64,000 nt of DNA. It comes from Candidatus Andeanibacterium colombiense. Its GTDB lineage: Bacteria > Pseudomonadota > Alphaproteobacteria > Sphingomonadales > Sphingomonadaceae. The notes under the pieces are model-generated. The model was not told the DNA's origin and did not search any database. It saw only the letters and a program-made list of their open reading frames with translations. Shown piece by piece: positions 33,679 through 41,565 of this stretch. Position 1 is the first letter of the stretch; each line of letters starts with the position of its first letter. Location: the NCBI GenBank assembly GCA_029202985.1, contig CP119316.1:2108001-2172000 (forward strand). The letters are read 5' to 3'. The translations under genes and the position numbers were made by a program.

Positions 33679-33764
33679 CACGGCTTGTCGCTTTCGCCTG
33701 GCTCGCCTAGACCCGACCCGGAGAAACCCGGCACAAGAACGGGAGCAGGGGAACCGGAAACACA

Positions 33765-35567
33765 ATGAAGCTCACCGATTTCGCATCGGCCAACAATCTC
33801 GTGGAGCTGTTTCTCAGCCGCGCGGACGAGCTTGGTGAAAAGCCGTTCCTTTGGGCAAAGCGCGGCGGCGCATGGCATTCGCAGAGCTGGAACGAAGTCG
33901 CGCGCAAAGTCTGCCTCGTGGCCGAGAACCTCCGCAAGCTTGGGCTGAAGGACGGCGACCGCGTGGTGCTGGTGTCGGAGAACCGCCCGGCCTGGTGCAT
34001 CGCCGATCTCGCAATCATGGCCGCGGGCTGCGTCACGGTGCCGGCCTATGTCACCAACACCGAGCGCGACCACCAGCATATCCTCGACAATTCGGGTGGG
34101 CGCGTGGTGATCGTCTCGACCGAGAAGCTCGCGAAGCCGCTGATCCCGGCGGTGATGAACACCGGGCTGGCCGAGCATGTGATCGGGATCGACGATCTCA
34201 ACGTCCAGCAATCGGGGGTTTTCGATTTCCGCCGCTGGGAGGATCTGCTCGAAGGCGACCCGGCGGAAGCGCGCAAGGCGGTCGAGGGACGGCTCAAGGG
34301 GATTACCCGGGATACGCTCGCCTGCATCATCTACACCAGCGGCACCGGGGGCGCCCCGCGCGGGGTAATGCTCCACCACGGCGCGATCCTGTGCAATATT
34401 GAGGGTTCGGCCTATCTGCTGGTCGAGGATTTCGGGTGGGACGACGAGGTGTTCCTGTCGTTCCTCCCGCTCAGCCATGCCTATGAGCACACCGGCGGGC
34501 AGTTCCTGCCGATCGCACTTGGCTCACAGATCTATTACGCCGAAGGGCTCGACAAGCTCGCGAGCAATATCGAGGAGGTCCGCCCAACGATCATGGTGGT
34601 GGTCCCGCGGCTGTTCGAAGTGCTGCGCGCGCGGATCATCAAGCAGGTCGAGAAGCAGGGCAGGGTCGCCAATTACCTGATGGACCGCGCGCTGCAGATC
34701 GGCGAGCACGGCTTTGCCGGGCGCAAGCGGCTGCGCGACCTGCCGATGAAAATGGTGCTGGAACGCACGCTCAAGCCCAAGATTCGCGAGCGCTTCGGCG
34801 GGCGGATCAAGGCGCTGGTTTCTGGCGGGGCGCCGCTCAACCCCGATGTCGGGACCTTCTTCGAGGCGATGGGGCTGACCATGCTGCAGGGCTACGGCCA
34901 GACCGAAGCCGCCCCGGTGATCAGCTGCAACCGGCCCAAGGTCGGACTGAAGATGGACACGGTCGGGCCGCCGATGCGCGGGGTGGAGGTCAGAATCGCG
35001 AGCGACGGAGAAATTCTGGTGCGCGGCGAGCTGGTGATGCAGGGTTATTGGCGCAATTCGGCCGAGACAGAACGCACTCTGGTGGATGGCTGGCTGCATA
35101 CAGGCGACATCGGCCATCTGGACGACAAGGGCCGGATCGTGATCACCGACCGCAAGAAGGACATGATCGTCAACGACAAGGGTGACAATGTCGCCCCGCA
35201 AAAGATCGAAGGCATGCTGACGCTGCAGAACGAGATTGCCCAGGCGATGGTTGCGGGCGACAAGCGGCCCTATATCGTCGGGCTGATCGTGCCCGATCCC
35301 GAATGGGCCCACGACTGGGCGCGCGCGAACGACGAGAAGTTCGACCTTGCCCGGTTGCAGGAACTCCCCGCCTTCCGCAGCGCGATCCGCACCGCGGTCG
35401 ATCGGGTCAACCAGGATCTGTCGGTGACCGAAAAAATCCGCCAGTTCGCCTTCGCCGACGAAGCCTTCACGATCGAGAACGGCGAAATGACGCCGAGCCT
35501 CAAGATCCGCCGGCACATGATCAAGGCCCGCTACGGCGAGCGGCTGGATGCTTTGTACAAGGATTGA
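33765..35567 (+). CDS. Long-chain acyl-CoA ligase (AMP-forming)
   Basis: 600 residues, FadD15-like acyl-adenylate synthetase. Motifs: IIYTSGTGGAPRGVML (P-loop; Gly replaces the usual Ser/Thr-Lys variant), LPLSHAYEHTGG, GGAPLNPDVGTFFEAMG, GYGQTEAAPVIS, GELVMQGYW, LHTGDIG, and the C-terminal ITDRKKDMIVNDKGDNVAPQ with catalytic Lys likely in LKIRRHMI. It activates fatty acids to acyl-CoA for degradation or lipid synthesis. Start has GGGGAACC upstream. Converges with a hypothetical gene across an 8-bp GC hairpin (35568-35593). Confidence 0.92.
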   Translation: MKLTDFASANNLVELFLSRADELGEKPFLWAKRGGAWHSQSWNEVARKVCLVAENLRKLGLKDGDRVVLVSENRPAWCIADLAIMAAGCVTVPAYVTNTERDHQHILDNSGGRVVIVSTEKLAKPLIPAVMNTGLAEHVIGIDDLNVQQSGVFDFRRWEDLLEGDPAEARKAVEGRLKGITRDTLACIIYTSGTGGAPRGVMLHHGAILCNIEGSAYLLVEDFGWDDEVFLSFLPLSHAYEHTGGQFLPIALGSQIYYAEGLDKLASNIEEVRPTIMVVVPRLFEVLRARIIKQVEKQGRVANYLMDRALQIGEHGFAGRKRLRDLPMKMVLERTLKPKIRERFGGRIKALVSGGAPLNPDVGTFFEAMGLTMLQGYGQTEAAPVISCNRPKVGLKMDTVGPPMRGVEVRIASDGEILVRGELVMQGYWRNSAETERTLVDGWLHTGDIGHLDDKGRIVITDRKKDMIVNDKGDNVAPQKIEGMLTLQNEIAQAMVAGDKRPYIVGLIVPDPEWAHDWARANDEKFDLARLQELPAFRSAIRTAVDRVNQDLSVTEKIRQFAFADEAFTIENGEMTPSLKIRRHMIKARYGERLDALYKD

Positions 35568-35584
35568 GCCGCCTGCGCGGGGGA

Positions 35585-36094
35585 TCAGGCGGCCATCTGC
35601 CCCAGTTCCAGCCGGATCGCGCCGAGCTGGCTCTTGAGGATGATATAGGAGTGCTCGAGTTCCTGCAGGAACGCCTCGGCCTCCGTCCGGCTGACCGCCC
35701 AGCGGCCGCGCGCCGCGCGGTTGCCGCGATAGGAGATCGTGTCGAACAGGCCGAACCAGCGCCCGTCACGGTCGACCGTTTCGGTGCAGACCCCGTGGGC
35801 GAGGATCTCGCTGCGCGATTCGAGCCCCTGCCAGCTCGCCAGCACCGCGCTGGCATCCTTGGCCTCGGTGTCCGCCCCGATCAGCAGATCGATCATCCGC
35901 ACCGCCTCGACCGTGCGCTGCGCGGCGATCGAATAGAGGTTCACCCGCATGCCGGTATCGCGCGCCAGTTCGAGCAGCGCGCCGATCAGCACTTCGCCCT
36001 GCGCGAACAGGTCGAGGCACTCCGCCCGCCACGCCTCGATTTCGGCACGGGCAAGATCGTGCTGCGAAAGCCGGTCGAAATTCTCTGCGCTCAT
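35585..36094 (-). CDS. Hypothetical protein A of a two-gene unit
   Basis: 169 residues, soluble and mostly helical, with no signal peptide and no recognised domain. It has conserved-looking segments such as LARAEIEAWRAECLDLFAQ, RTVEAVRMIDLLIGADTEAKD and FGLFDTISYRGNRAARGRW. It follows, by 19 bases, another unrecognised gene on the same strand, so the two are probably co-transcribed. Codon use is like the neighbours and the start is ATG 36094. No function can be assigned. Confidence 0.6.
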   Translation of the reverse strand: MSAENFDRLSQHDLARAEIEAWRAECLDLFAQGEVLIGALLELARDTGMRVNLYSIAAQRTVEAVRMIDLLIGADTEAKDASAVLASWQGLESRSEILAHGVCTETVDRDGRWFGLFDTISYRGNRAARGRWAVSRTEAEAFLQELEHSYIILKSQLGAIRLELGQMAA

Positions 36095-36113
36095 GGGATC
36101 GGGTCAGTCCTGC

Positions 36114-36641
36114 TCAGGCGGCTTCGGCGTCGATATATTCGGGATAGAAGCACGGCGGGCGCGACGACCAGCCGGGCGCGGTCGCGGCCGCTTCGCTCAC
36201 GCTCTGCAGCAGCACCTTGCGCCGTTCCGGGCGGATTTGCGGCAAGGCTGCCGCTCCGCAGAATGCCGCGGGCAGAAATGGACGAACGTCAGCGCCCAGC
36301 AGCCGCTCGTAGAGAAAACGATAGGCGGAAAAGCCGCCGAGCCGCTCCTGCGAGAGATCGAACGCCGTCACGCGCAGCAGCGTGCCCATGAAGCTGTCGA
36401 TCCCATCGAGCGAGTTCTCGTCGTGAGTCGCGCCGCGCAGGGCCTTGAGATCCTGGTAGGCGACATATTGGCTGCGAATCGATGCGCGTTCCTGCGCATC
36501 GCGCGCCCACAGCTTGAACGCATCGTGCCGGCCGAGCCCCACATCGAGGCTCCGCTTGATATATCGCTGCTCCCCGGGCTCGAAACCCGCGAATTCGCGC
36601 AGTTCCGCGATGGTCAGCGAAGTCGTGTCCTGCAGTGCCAT
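36114..36641 (-). CDS. Hypothetical protein B of a two-gene unit
   Basis: 175 residues, soluble, no recognised domain. Segments include SLTIAELREFAGFEPGEQRY, GLGRHDAFKLWARDAQERASI and DSFMGTLLRVTAFDLSQERLGG; the C-terminal part is less ordered (Pro/Arg rich). It leads the pair with the gene at 35585. An overlapping frame on the same strand is a shadow. It ends 19 bases before its partner begins. Function unknown. Confidence 0.58.
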   Translation of the reverse strand: MALQDTTSLTIAELREFAGFEPGEQRYIKRSLDVGLGRHDAFKLWARDAQERASIRSQYVAYQDLKALRGATHDENSLDGIDSFMGTLLRVTAFDLSQERLGGFSAYRFLYERLLGADVRPFLPAAFCGAAALPQIRPERRKVLLQSVSEAAATAPGWSSRPPCFYPEYIDAEAA

Positions 36642-36728
36642 GCCCCTGTGTCTCCTGGACCCCTGGAGAGCGGCAATGCACGGTGGATGGTTAGTATCCG
36701 GTAAACCCGCAACGAAGTTTGCGCGGGG

Positions 36729-37712
36729 TCAGATCAGGCCGGCGAGCGGACTGGATGGATCGGCGTATTTGCGCAGCCCCATGCGGCCAGCGAGATAGGC
36801 GTCGCGCCCGGCTTCGACCGCGAGCTTCATCGCCCGCGCCATGCGGATCGGATCCTTCGCCTCGGCGATCGCGGTGTTCATCAGCACGCCGGTACAGCCG
36901 AGCTCCATCGCCACCGCCGCATCGCTCGCGGTGCCGACACCGGCATCGACCAGCACCGGGACCGAAGCACCTTCGACGATCAGCCGGATCGTGACCCGGT
37001 TCTGGATCCCGAGCCCCGAACCGATCGGCGCGCCGAGCGGCATCACCGCGACCGCGCCGGCTTCCTCGAGCTGCTTCGCCGCGATCGGATCGTCGGTGCA
37101 ATAGACCATCGGCTTGAAGCCTTCGGCCGCGAGCACCTCGGTCGCCTTGAGCGTTTCGCGCATGTCGGGATAGAGTGTGCGCGCTTCGCCCAGCACTTCG
37201 AGCTTCACCAGCTCCCAGCCGCCCGCCTCGCGCGCCAGGCGCAAGGTGCGGATCGCTTCCTCGGCGGTGAAGCAGCCGGCGGTGTTGGGAAGATACACGG
37301 TCTTCTGCGGATCGATGAAGTCGGTCAGCATCGGCGCCTTGGGGTCCGACACATTGACCCGCCGCACCGCGACCGTGACGATCTCCGCGCCAGACGCTTC
37401 GAGCGCCGCGGCGTTCTGCGCGAAATCCTTGTACTTGCCGGTGCCGACGATCAGCCGCGAGTAGAAGGTGTGTCCGGCGACGGTCCAGGTGTCTTCATCG
37501 TGGCCGCCGCCGCCGACGAAATGCACGATCTCCAGCACGTCGCCGTCGGCGAGCGGGGCCTCGCGCAGGGTCGAGCGCGGGACGATCTCGCCATTGCGCT
37601 CGACCGCGACCTTTTCGGGCGCGAGGTCCAGTTCGGTGACGAGTTCGGCGATCGTCGCAGCGGAACTCCGCCGGGGCTCGCCATTGACGGTAAGGGAAAG
37701 CGCTGCAGCCAT
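36729..37712 (-). CDS. thiG: ThiS-ThiG fusion: sulfur carrier plus thiazole synthase
   Basis: 327 residues combining two thiamin-pathway proteins in one chain. Residues 1-66 are a ThiS ubiquitin-like domain (SLTVNGEPRR ... GDVLEIVHFVGGGGHDED) whose Gly-Gly would normally be the free C-terminus that is thiocarboxylated. From about 70 the chain is ThiG: VAGHTFYSRLIVGTGKYKD, NTAGCFTAEEAIRTLRLA, LVKLEVLGEARTLYPD with the Schiff-base Lys, and GAPIGSGLGIQN, VPVLVDAGVGTASDAA. It makes the thiazole moiety from DXP-derived sugar, dehydroglycine and sulfur. The start is ATG 37712. The Gly-Gly being internal is the oddity. Confidence 0.92.
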   Translation of the reverse strand: MAAALSLTVNGEPRRSSAATIAELVTELDLAPEKVAVERNGEIVPRSTLREAPLADGDVLEIVHFVGGGGHDEDTWTVAGHTFYSRLIVGTGKYKDFAQNAAALEASGAEIVTVAVRRVNVSDPKAPMLTDFIDPQKTVYLPNTAGCFTAEEAIRTLRLAREAGGWELVKLEVLGEARTLYPDMRETLKATEVLAAEGFKPMVYCTDDPIAAKQLEEAGAVAVMPLGAPIGSGLGIQNRVTIRLIVEGASVPVLVDAGVGTASDAAVAMELGCTGVLMNTAIAEAKDPIRMARAMKLAVEAGRDAYLAGRMGLRKYADPSSPLAGLI

Positions 37713-37729
37713 GGGCCGCGCAATAAACG

Positions 37730-38113
37730 TTAGTGAGCGCTGCGCAAGTTCAGGACGTGACCGCAGGCGACCAGGCCGACGCCGATGATCGTCAACACCG
37801 CTTCCTCGGTCCCGTGCGGCACCGCGAGCGCGCCGCCCATGAAGCTGAGCCCGGTCATCGCGACCACGAAGGGCGCGGCGCGGCGATGGCGAATCGCGCC
37901 GAGGCCGATCGCGACCGCTGCGATGAACGCGGCCAATGCCAGGCCGACCCGGTGGATTTCGGGATTGAGCAGGATTCCCCCGCCGATCCCGAGGAATGCG
38001 ACAAGCACGAGGCCCGACACGCAATGCACCGCGCAGAGGCAGGACAGGAACAGACCGGCACGGTCGAGCAGGCGGCTGCGAATCTTGGGTTGGGGCGGGG
38101 TCATGGGCGCCAT
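37730..38113 (-). CDS. MerC-domain membrane protein
   Basis: 127 residues with four hydrophobic segments. The MerC hallmark is the cysteine cluster in helix 1: LFLSCLCAVHCVSGLVL. MerC-type proteins take up Hg or other soft/transition metals; in sphingomonads related proteins sit under zinc-responsive control. ATG 38113, or ATG 38104, is the start; a palindrome like a Zur box is immediately upstream. Lies between thiSG and divergent ctaA. No mer operon is present, so mercury resistance is not implied. Confidence 0.82.
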   Translation of the reverse strand: MAPMTPPQPKIRSRLLDRAGLFLSCLCAVHCVSGLVLVAFLGIGGGILLNPEIHRVGLALAAFIAAVAIGLGAIRHRRAAPFVVAMTGLSFMGGALAVPHGTEEAVLTIIGVGLVACGHVLNLRSAH

Positions 38114-38115
38114 GT

Positions 38116-38132
38116 ATGTAACGTTATTACAT
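38116..38132. promoter_or_regulatory. Putative Zur/Fur-type operator upstream of the MerC gene
   Basis: ATGTAACGTTATTACAT is a near-perfect palindrome (ATGTAA ... TTACAT, with GTAAC...GTTAT inside), AT-rich in a GC-rich background and similar to the zinc uptake regulator box of proteobacteria. It abuts the MerC start codon and lies about 50 bases before divergent ctaA. Binding by Zur is inferred. Confidence 0.5.
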
Positions 38133-38182
38133 TGCGCAAGCGAACCTTGCGCTTTTTCCGCCTTCGTCGCACAGGGCGGCTC

Positions 38183-39223
38183 ATGAACGACACAGCCAAT
38201 CGCACCATCGACACGTCCCGGCCGCTGGCAGTGGCGCGCTGGCTGCTGGTGGTCGCCGCGCTGGTGATCCTGATGGTGGTCGTCGGCGGAATCACGCGGC
38301 TGACCGAATCAGGCCTTTCAATCACGCGGTGGGAACCGGTCTCCGGCGCAATCCCCCCACTGAGCGAAGCACAGTGGCAGACCGAGTTCGCCCATTACCG
38401 CCAGATCGATCAATATTCGGCGATCCACGCGGGCATGACGCTGAGCGAATTCAAGGGCATCTTCTTCTGGGAATTTTCGCATCGCCTGCTCGGCCGCCTG
38501 ATCGGGATGGCGTTTTTCGTGCCGCTGGTGTGGTTCTGGCTGCGGCGCGCGATCCCGGCCGGGTATCACTGGCGGCTGGTCGCGCTGCTTGCGCTCGGCG
38601 GGATGCAGGGCGTGTTCGGCTGGCTGATGGTCAAATCCGGACTGCAGCCGGGCATGGTCGAGGTCGCGCCCGGCTGGCTCGCGACCCATCTGCTCACCGC
38701 ATTGTTCACCCTCGCCTGCCTCGTCTGGACCGCGCTCGACCTGATCGACGTAAAGGCCGATCCGCGCGCGCGGCCCGCACGGCTGGTTGCGCTGGCGGCG
38801 ATTACCGGGGCGGTCCTGGCGATCCAGCTGCTCTACGGCGCGCTGATGGCGGGCCTCAGGGCGGGGCTGGTAACCGATCAATGGCCCTTGATGAACGACG
38901 CCTTCTTCCCCGGCCCGTCGAGCGCGGGGGAGAGCCTGCGCACCGCGTTATTCGCGGATCCGGCGATCGTCCACTTCATCCACCGCTGGTGGGCCTGGGC
39001 CGCGGTGGCGGCGCTGATCGTGCTCGCGCGGCGGGTCCGCAAGGCGGGCGACCGGCCGGCCTCGATCGCGATTCACAGCGCTTTCGGCCTGCAAGTGCTG
39101 TTGGGGATCGTGGTGGTGTGGACCGGCGTGCCGATCTGGCTTGCCGCATTGCACCAGCTGGTCGGCGCGCTGCTGGTTGCCGCGACCGCCTGGGGCGCAC
39201 ATTCGGCCGGGCGACGCGGATGA
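38183..39223 (+). CDS. ctaA: Heme A synthase (COX15/CtaA)
   Basis: 346 residues with eight membrane helices. It oxidises heme O to heme A for aa3-type cytochrome oxidase. Landmarks: VVVGGITRLTESGLSITRWEP, FWEFSHRLLGRLIG (heme His), LLYGALMAGLRAG, and FIHRWWAW plus ALHQLVGALL near the end for the second heme site. ATG 38183 follows AGGGCGG; the frame is open further upstream but that part is not protein-like. Overlaps cutA by four bases (ATGA). Confidence 0.94.
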   Translation: MNDTANRTIDTSRPLAVARWLLVVAALVILMVVVGGITRLTESGLSITRWEPVSGAIPPLSEAQWQTEFAHYRQIDQYSAIHAGMTLSEFKGIFFWEFSHRLLGRLIGMAFFVPLVWFWLRRAIPAGYHWRLVALLALGGMQGVFGWLMVKSGLQPGMVEVAPGWLATHLLTALFTLACLVWTALDLIDVKADPRARPARLVALAAITGAVLAIQLLYGALMAGLRAGLVTDQWPLMNDAFFPGPSSAGESLRTALFADPAIVHFIHRWWAWAAVAALIVLARRVRKAGDRPASIAIHSAFGLQVLLGIVVVWTGVPIWLAALHQLVGALLVAATAWGAHSAGRRG

Positions 39224-39543
39224 AGGCGGCGCTCGTCTGGTGTCCTTTCCCGACCGAAGACGAAGCGGCCGCAATCGCCGACCGGCTGCTCGACGAGCAT
39301 CTGATCGTCTGCGCGAACCTCCTGCCCGCGGTGCGCTCGCTCTACGAATGGAACGGCGAACGCGGCGAAGCGCGCGAATGCGGTGCATTGTTCAAGACCA
39401 CGCCCGAGCTGCTGGAGCAAACCGTCGCGCGAATCGAGACGTTGCATTCCTATGCCGCGCCGGCGGTGGTCGGCTGGGATGCGGATCGCTGCGGTAAGGC
39501 GACCGGCGCGTGGCTGGCGGCGCTGGCCGAAGGCCGGCAGTGA
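39220..39543 (+). CDS. cutA: CutA1-like divalent cation tolerance protein
   Basis: 107 residues, the usual length of CutA1, a trimeric ferredoxin-like protein related to copper and other metal tolerance, structurally close to PII. It shows DEAAAIADRLLDEHLIVCANLLPAVRSLYEWNGE, with Cys in ARECGALFKTT and VGWDADR in place of the frequent IPV/W motifs. It begins within the ctaA stop and its stop overlaps the next GTG, so ctaA - cutA - exported protein are coupled. Confidence 0.88.
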   Translation: MKAALVWCPFPTEDEAAAIADRLLDEHLIVCANLLPAVRSLYEWNGERGEARECGALFKTTPELLEQTVARIETLHSYAAPAVVGWDADRCGKATGAWLAALAEGRQ

Positions 39544-40286
39544 GCTTCGATCCGGCCCGGCGCGACGCGCTCGCATTGCTTGGAGCGGGCATACTCGGCA
39601 CCTTGCTCCCCACCCGGGCTCGCGCGGGCGCGGGCGAGATCGGCCACCTCGCGCCGCCTGCCGGGCCGATGCGGCTGGACTACCGCGTCCGCAAATCGCT
39701 GACCGCGGACGCGGCGATCGCGACCGAACGGAATTTCGAGATTCGCTTCGTTCCGCTGACGCAGGGCTTTCGCGTCGAAGGACGACAAATCTCCAGCGCG
39801 ATCGACGGCCCCCCCGAACTCGCGCCGCTGGCCGAGGTTTGGCGCAAGACCACGCTGCCCGGACTGTTTCCATTTGCGATCGACGCGTCCGGGCTGGTGG
39901 TCGCCGGAAGCGGGTCCGCTTCGGCACCCGAGCCCGAACTGGGCAATGCGATCGACATCGCGCTGGCGATGCTGCGCGACGGCGGATCGAGCGAAGCGCA
40001 AATCGCCGATACGCGCGCGTTCGGCCAGTGGCTGCAGCGGGTCGCGGACGAGCTTGGATCGGATCTGCCGCGCGACCTGTTCGCCCCGCCCGCCACGCCG
40101 CAGCAGTCCAGCCGCACGATCGCGCTTCCCGGAGGCACTACCGGAACGATCGAGATCAGCTTTCAGGGCACGCTGTCGCCCGTAACCGGGCTGATGCGCG
40201 AAGCCCGCCGGGAGATCGTCACGCGGGTCGAGGATACCGCCCAAAGCACCGTGGAAGCCTGGTCTCTCGCCCTCTCGCAGCCTTAG
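39540..40286 (+). CDS. Exported protein of unknown function (Tat-like signal)
   Basis: 248 residues from GTG 39540, which overlaps the cutA stop (GTGA). The leader RRDALALLGAGILGTLLPTRARA has a twin arginine and ends in ARA at about residue 30. The mature protein resembles exported beta-rich proteins (GPMRLDYRVRKSLTADAAIATE; FEIRFVPLTQGFRVEG) with no catalytic motif. Third gene of the ctaA-cutA unit. A GC hairpin follows within 20 bases of the stop. Function unknown. Confidence 0.65.
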   Translation: MSFDPARRDALALLGAGILGTLLPTRARAGAGEIGHLAPPAGPMRLDYRVRKSLTADAAIATERNFEIRFVPLTQGFRVEGRQISSAIDGPPELAPLAEVWRKTTLPGLFPFAIDASGLVVAGSGSASAPEPELGNAIDIALAMLRDGGSSEAQIADTRAFGQWLQRVADELGSDLPRDLFAPPATPQQSSRTIALPGGTTGTIEISFQGTLSPVTGLMREARREIVTRVEDTAQSTVEAWSLALSQP

Positions 40287-40302
40287 AGGTATTATTTTAC
40301 CT

Positions 40303-40318
40303 CCGCGCAAAGGCGCGG
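40303..40318 (+). terminator. Hairpin after the ctaA-cutA unit
   Basis: CCGCGC-AAAG-GCGCGG, a 6-bp stem with 4-base loop, 16 bases after the stop of the exported-protein gene and followed by TTAACTT. It may be a weak terminator or the start of the rplM leader; a TTGACT just downstream (40325) may be the -35 element of the rplM promoter. Confidence 0.35.
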
Positions 40319-40413
40319 TTAACTTGACTTGGCGGCCGTTCCCGCACAAAGGCGCGCACTTCGCAGGCCCGCAAGGCGCCCGCCGAGAATTTGAAGATAA
40401 GGATTTCCAGCCG

Positions 40414-40893
40414 ATGAAGGCGCTCAGCAAAATCACCCGGTCGATCAAGCCGGCCGAGGTGGAAAAGAATTGGCATCTGATCGATGCCGAAGGCTTGGTG
40501 GTCGGCCGCCTCGCGGTGGTCATCGCCAATCACCTGCGCGGCAAGCACAAGCCGAGCTTCACCCCGCACGTCGATTGCGGCGACCATGTCGTCGTGATCA
40601 ATGCCGACAAGGTGAAGTTCACCGGCAACAAGCTGCAGGACAAGCGCTATTACAAGCACACCGGCCACCCGGGCGGGATCAAGGAAACGAGCCCGGCCAA
40701 GGTGCTGAACGGCCGCTTCCCCGAGCGCGTACTGGAAAAGGCGGTCGAACGCATGATCCCGCGCGGCCCGCTCGGCCGTGCGCAGATGCGCGCGCTGCAC
40801 CTCTATGCCGGCACCGAGCATCCGCATGGCGGCACCCAGCCGCAGCCGCTCGACGTCGCTTCGATGAACCGCAAGAACAAGGCTACCGCATAA
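40414..40893 (+). CDS. rplM: 50S ribosomal protein L13
   Basis: 159 residues. Conserved features: WHLIDAEGLVVGRLAVVIANHLRGK, ADKVKFTGNKLQDKRYYKHTGHPGG, RMIPRGPLGRAQMRALHLYAGTEHPH. L13 binds 23S rRNA early in assembly. ATG 40414 is fixed by the conserved MKALSKITRSIKP start, with AAGGA ten bases upstream. The stop TAA overlaps the rpsI ATG by one base (TAATG). Confidence 0.96.
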   Translation: MKALSKITRSIKPAEVEKNWHLIDAEGLVVGRLAVVIANHLRGKHKPSFTPHVDCGDHVVVINADKVKFTGNKLQDKRYYKHTGHPGGIKETSPAKVLNGRFPERVLEKAVERMIPRGPLGRAQMRALHLYAGTEHPHGGTQPQPLDVASMNRKNKATA

Positions 40894-41438
40894 TGGCCGA
40901 CACCGACACCAACACGGTCACCGATCTCGCTGACCTGAAGACCATCACCGATGGCGCCCCCGCCGCCGATGCCGCCGCTCCGTCCGAGGATGCGCCGGTT
41001 TTCACCCCGGTGGTGAGCAACGCCCCGCTGCGCGAAAAGGAAGTCGATTCGCTCGGCCGCGCCTATGCGACCGGCCGCCGCAAGGACGCCGTCGCTCGCG
41101 TGTGGCTCAAGCCCGGCACCGGCGCGATCGTCGTCAACGGCCGCACCCAGGAAGTCTACTTCGCCCGTCCAACCCTGCGCCTGGTGATCAACCAGCCGTT
41201 CCAGATCTCGGACCGCGAAGGCCAGTACGACGTGATCGCGACCGTCAAGGGCGGCGGGCTCTCGGGGCAGGCCGGTGCGGTCAAGCACGGCATCGCCCAG
41301 GCGCTGAGCAAGTTCGAGCCCGCGCTGCGCGGCACGGTCAAGGCCGCCGGCTTCCTGACCCGCGACAGCCGCGTGGTCGAGCGCAAGAAGTACGGCCGCG
41401 CCAAGGCACGCCGCAGCTTCCAGTTCTCGAAGCGCTGA
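40893..41438 (+). CDS. rpsI: 30S ribosomal protein S9 with N-terminal extension
   Basis: 181 residues, about 50 longer than S9 in E. coli. The extra N-terminal part is acidic and Ala/Thr/Pro-rich (residues 1-48), then the normal S9: GRAYATGRRKDAVARVWLKPGTG, VNGRTQEVYF, GGGLSGQAGAVKHGIAQAL, FLTRDSRVVERKKYGRAKARRSFQFSKR in parts, with the C-terminal basic tail contacting tRNA. Extensions of this kind occur in alphaproteobacteria. A terminator follows. Confidence 0.95.
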   Translation: MADTDTNTVTDLADLKTITDGAPAADAAAPSEDAPVFTPVVSNAPLREKEVDSLGRAYATGRRKDAVARVWLKPGTGAIVVNGRTQEVYFARPTLRLVINQPFQISDREGQYDVIATVKGGGLSGQAGAVKHGIAQALSKFEPALRGTVKAAGFLTRDSRVVERKKYGRAKARRSFQFSKR

Positions 41439-41485
41439 TCCTTCGACCGGCCCGGGACCGGGCCTTTCGAAAACCGAACACGAGA

Positions 41486-41510
41486 GGGCGGTCCTGCGGG
41501 CCGCCCTTTT
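41486..41510 (+). terminator. Terminator of the rplM-rpsI operon
   Basis: GGGCGG (41486-41491) pairs with CCGCCC (41501-41506) around a nine-base loop with further inner pairing, followed by TTTTCGTTT. It lies about 48 bases after the rpsI stop. Confidence 0.78.
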
Positions 41511-41565
41511 CGTTTGACCGTCCCTGGCTTCGGGATGATCCTGCATGCTGGACGCCGGAGATCGC

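Noticed and set aside
37730..38113. Mercury resistance determinant
   Set aside because: Only a MerC-like protein is present; merA, merT, merP and merR are absent, and the upstream site looks zinc-type.
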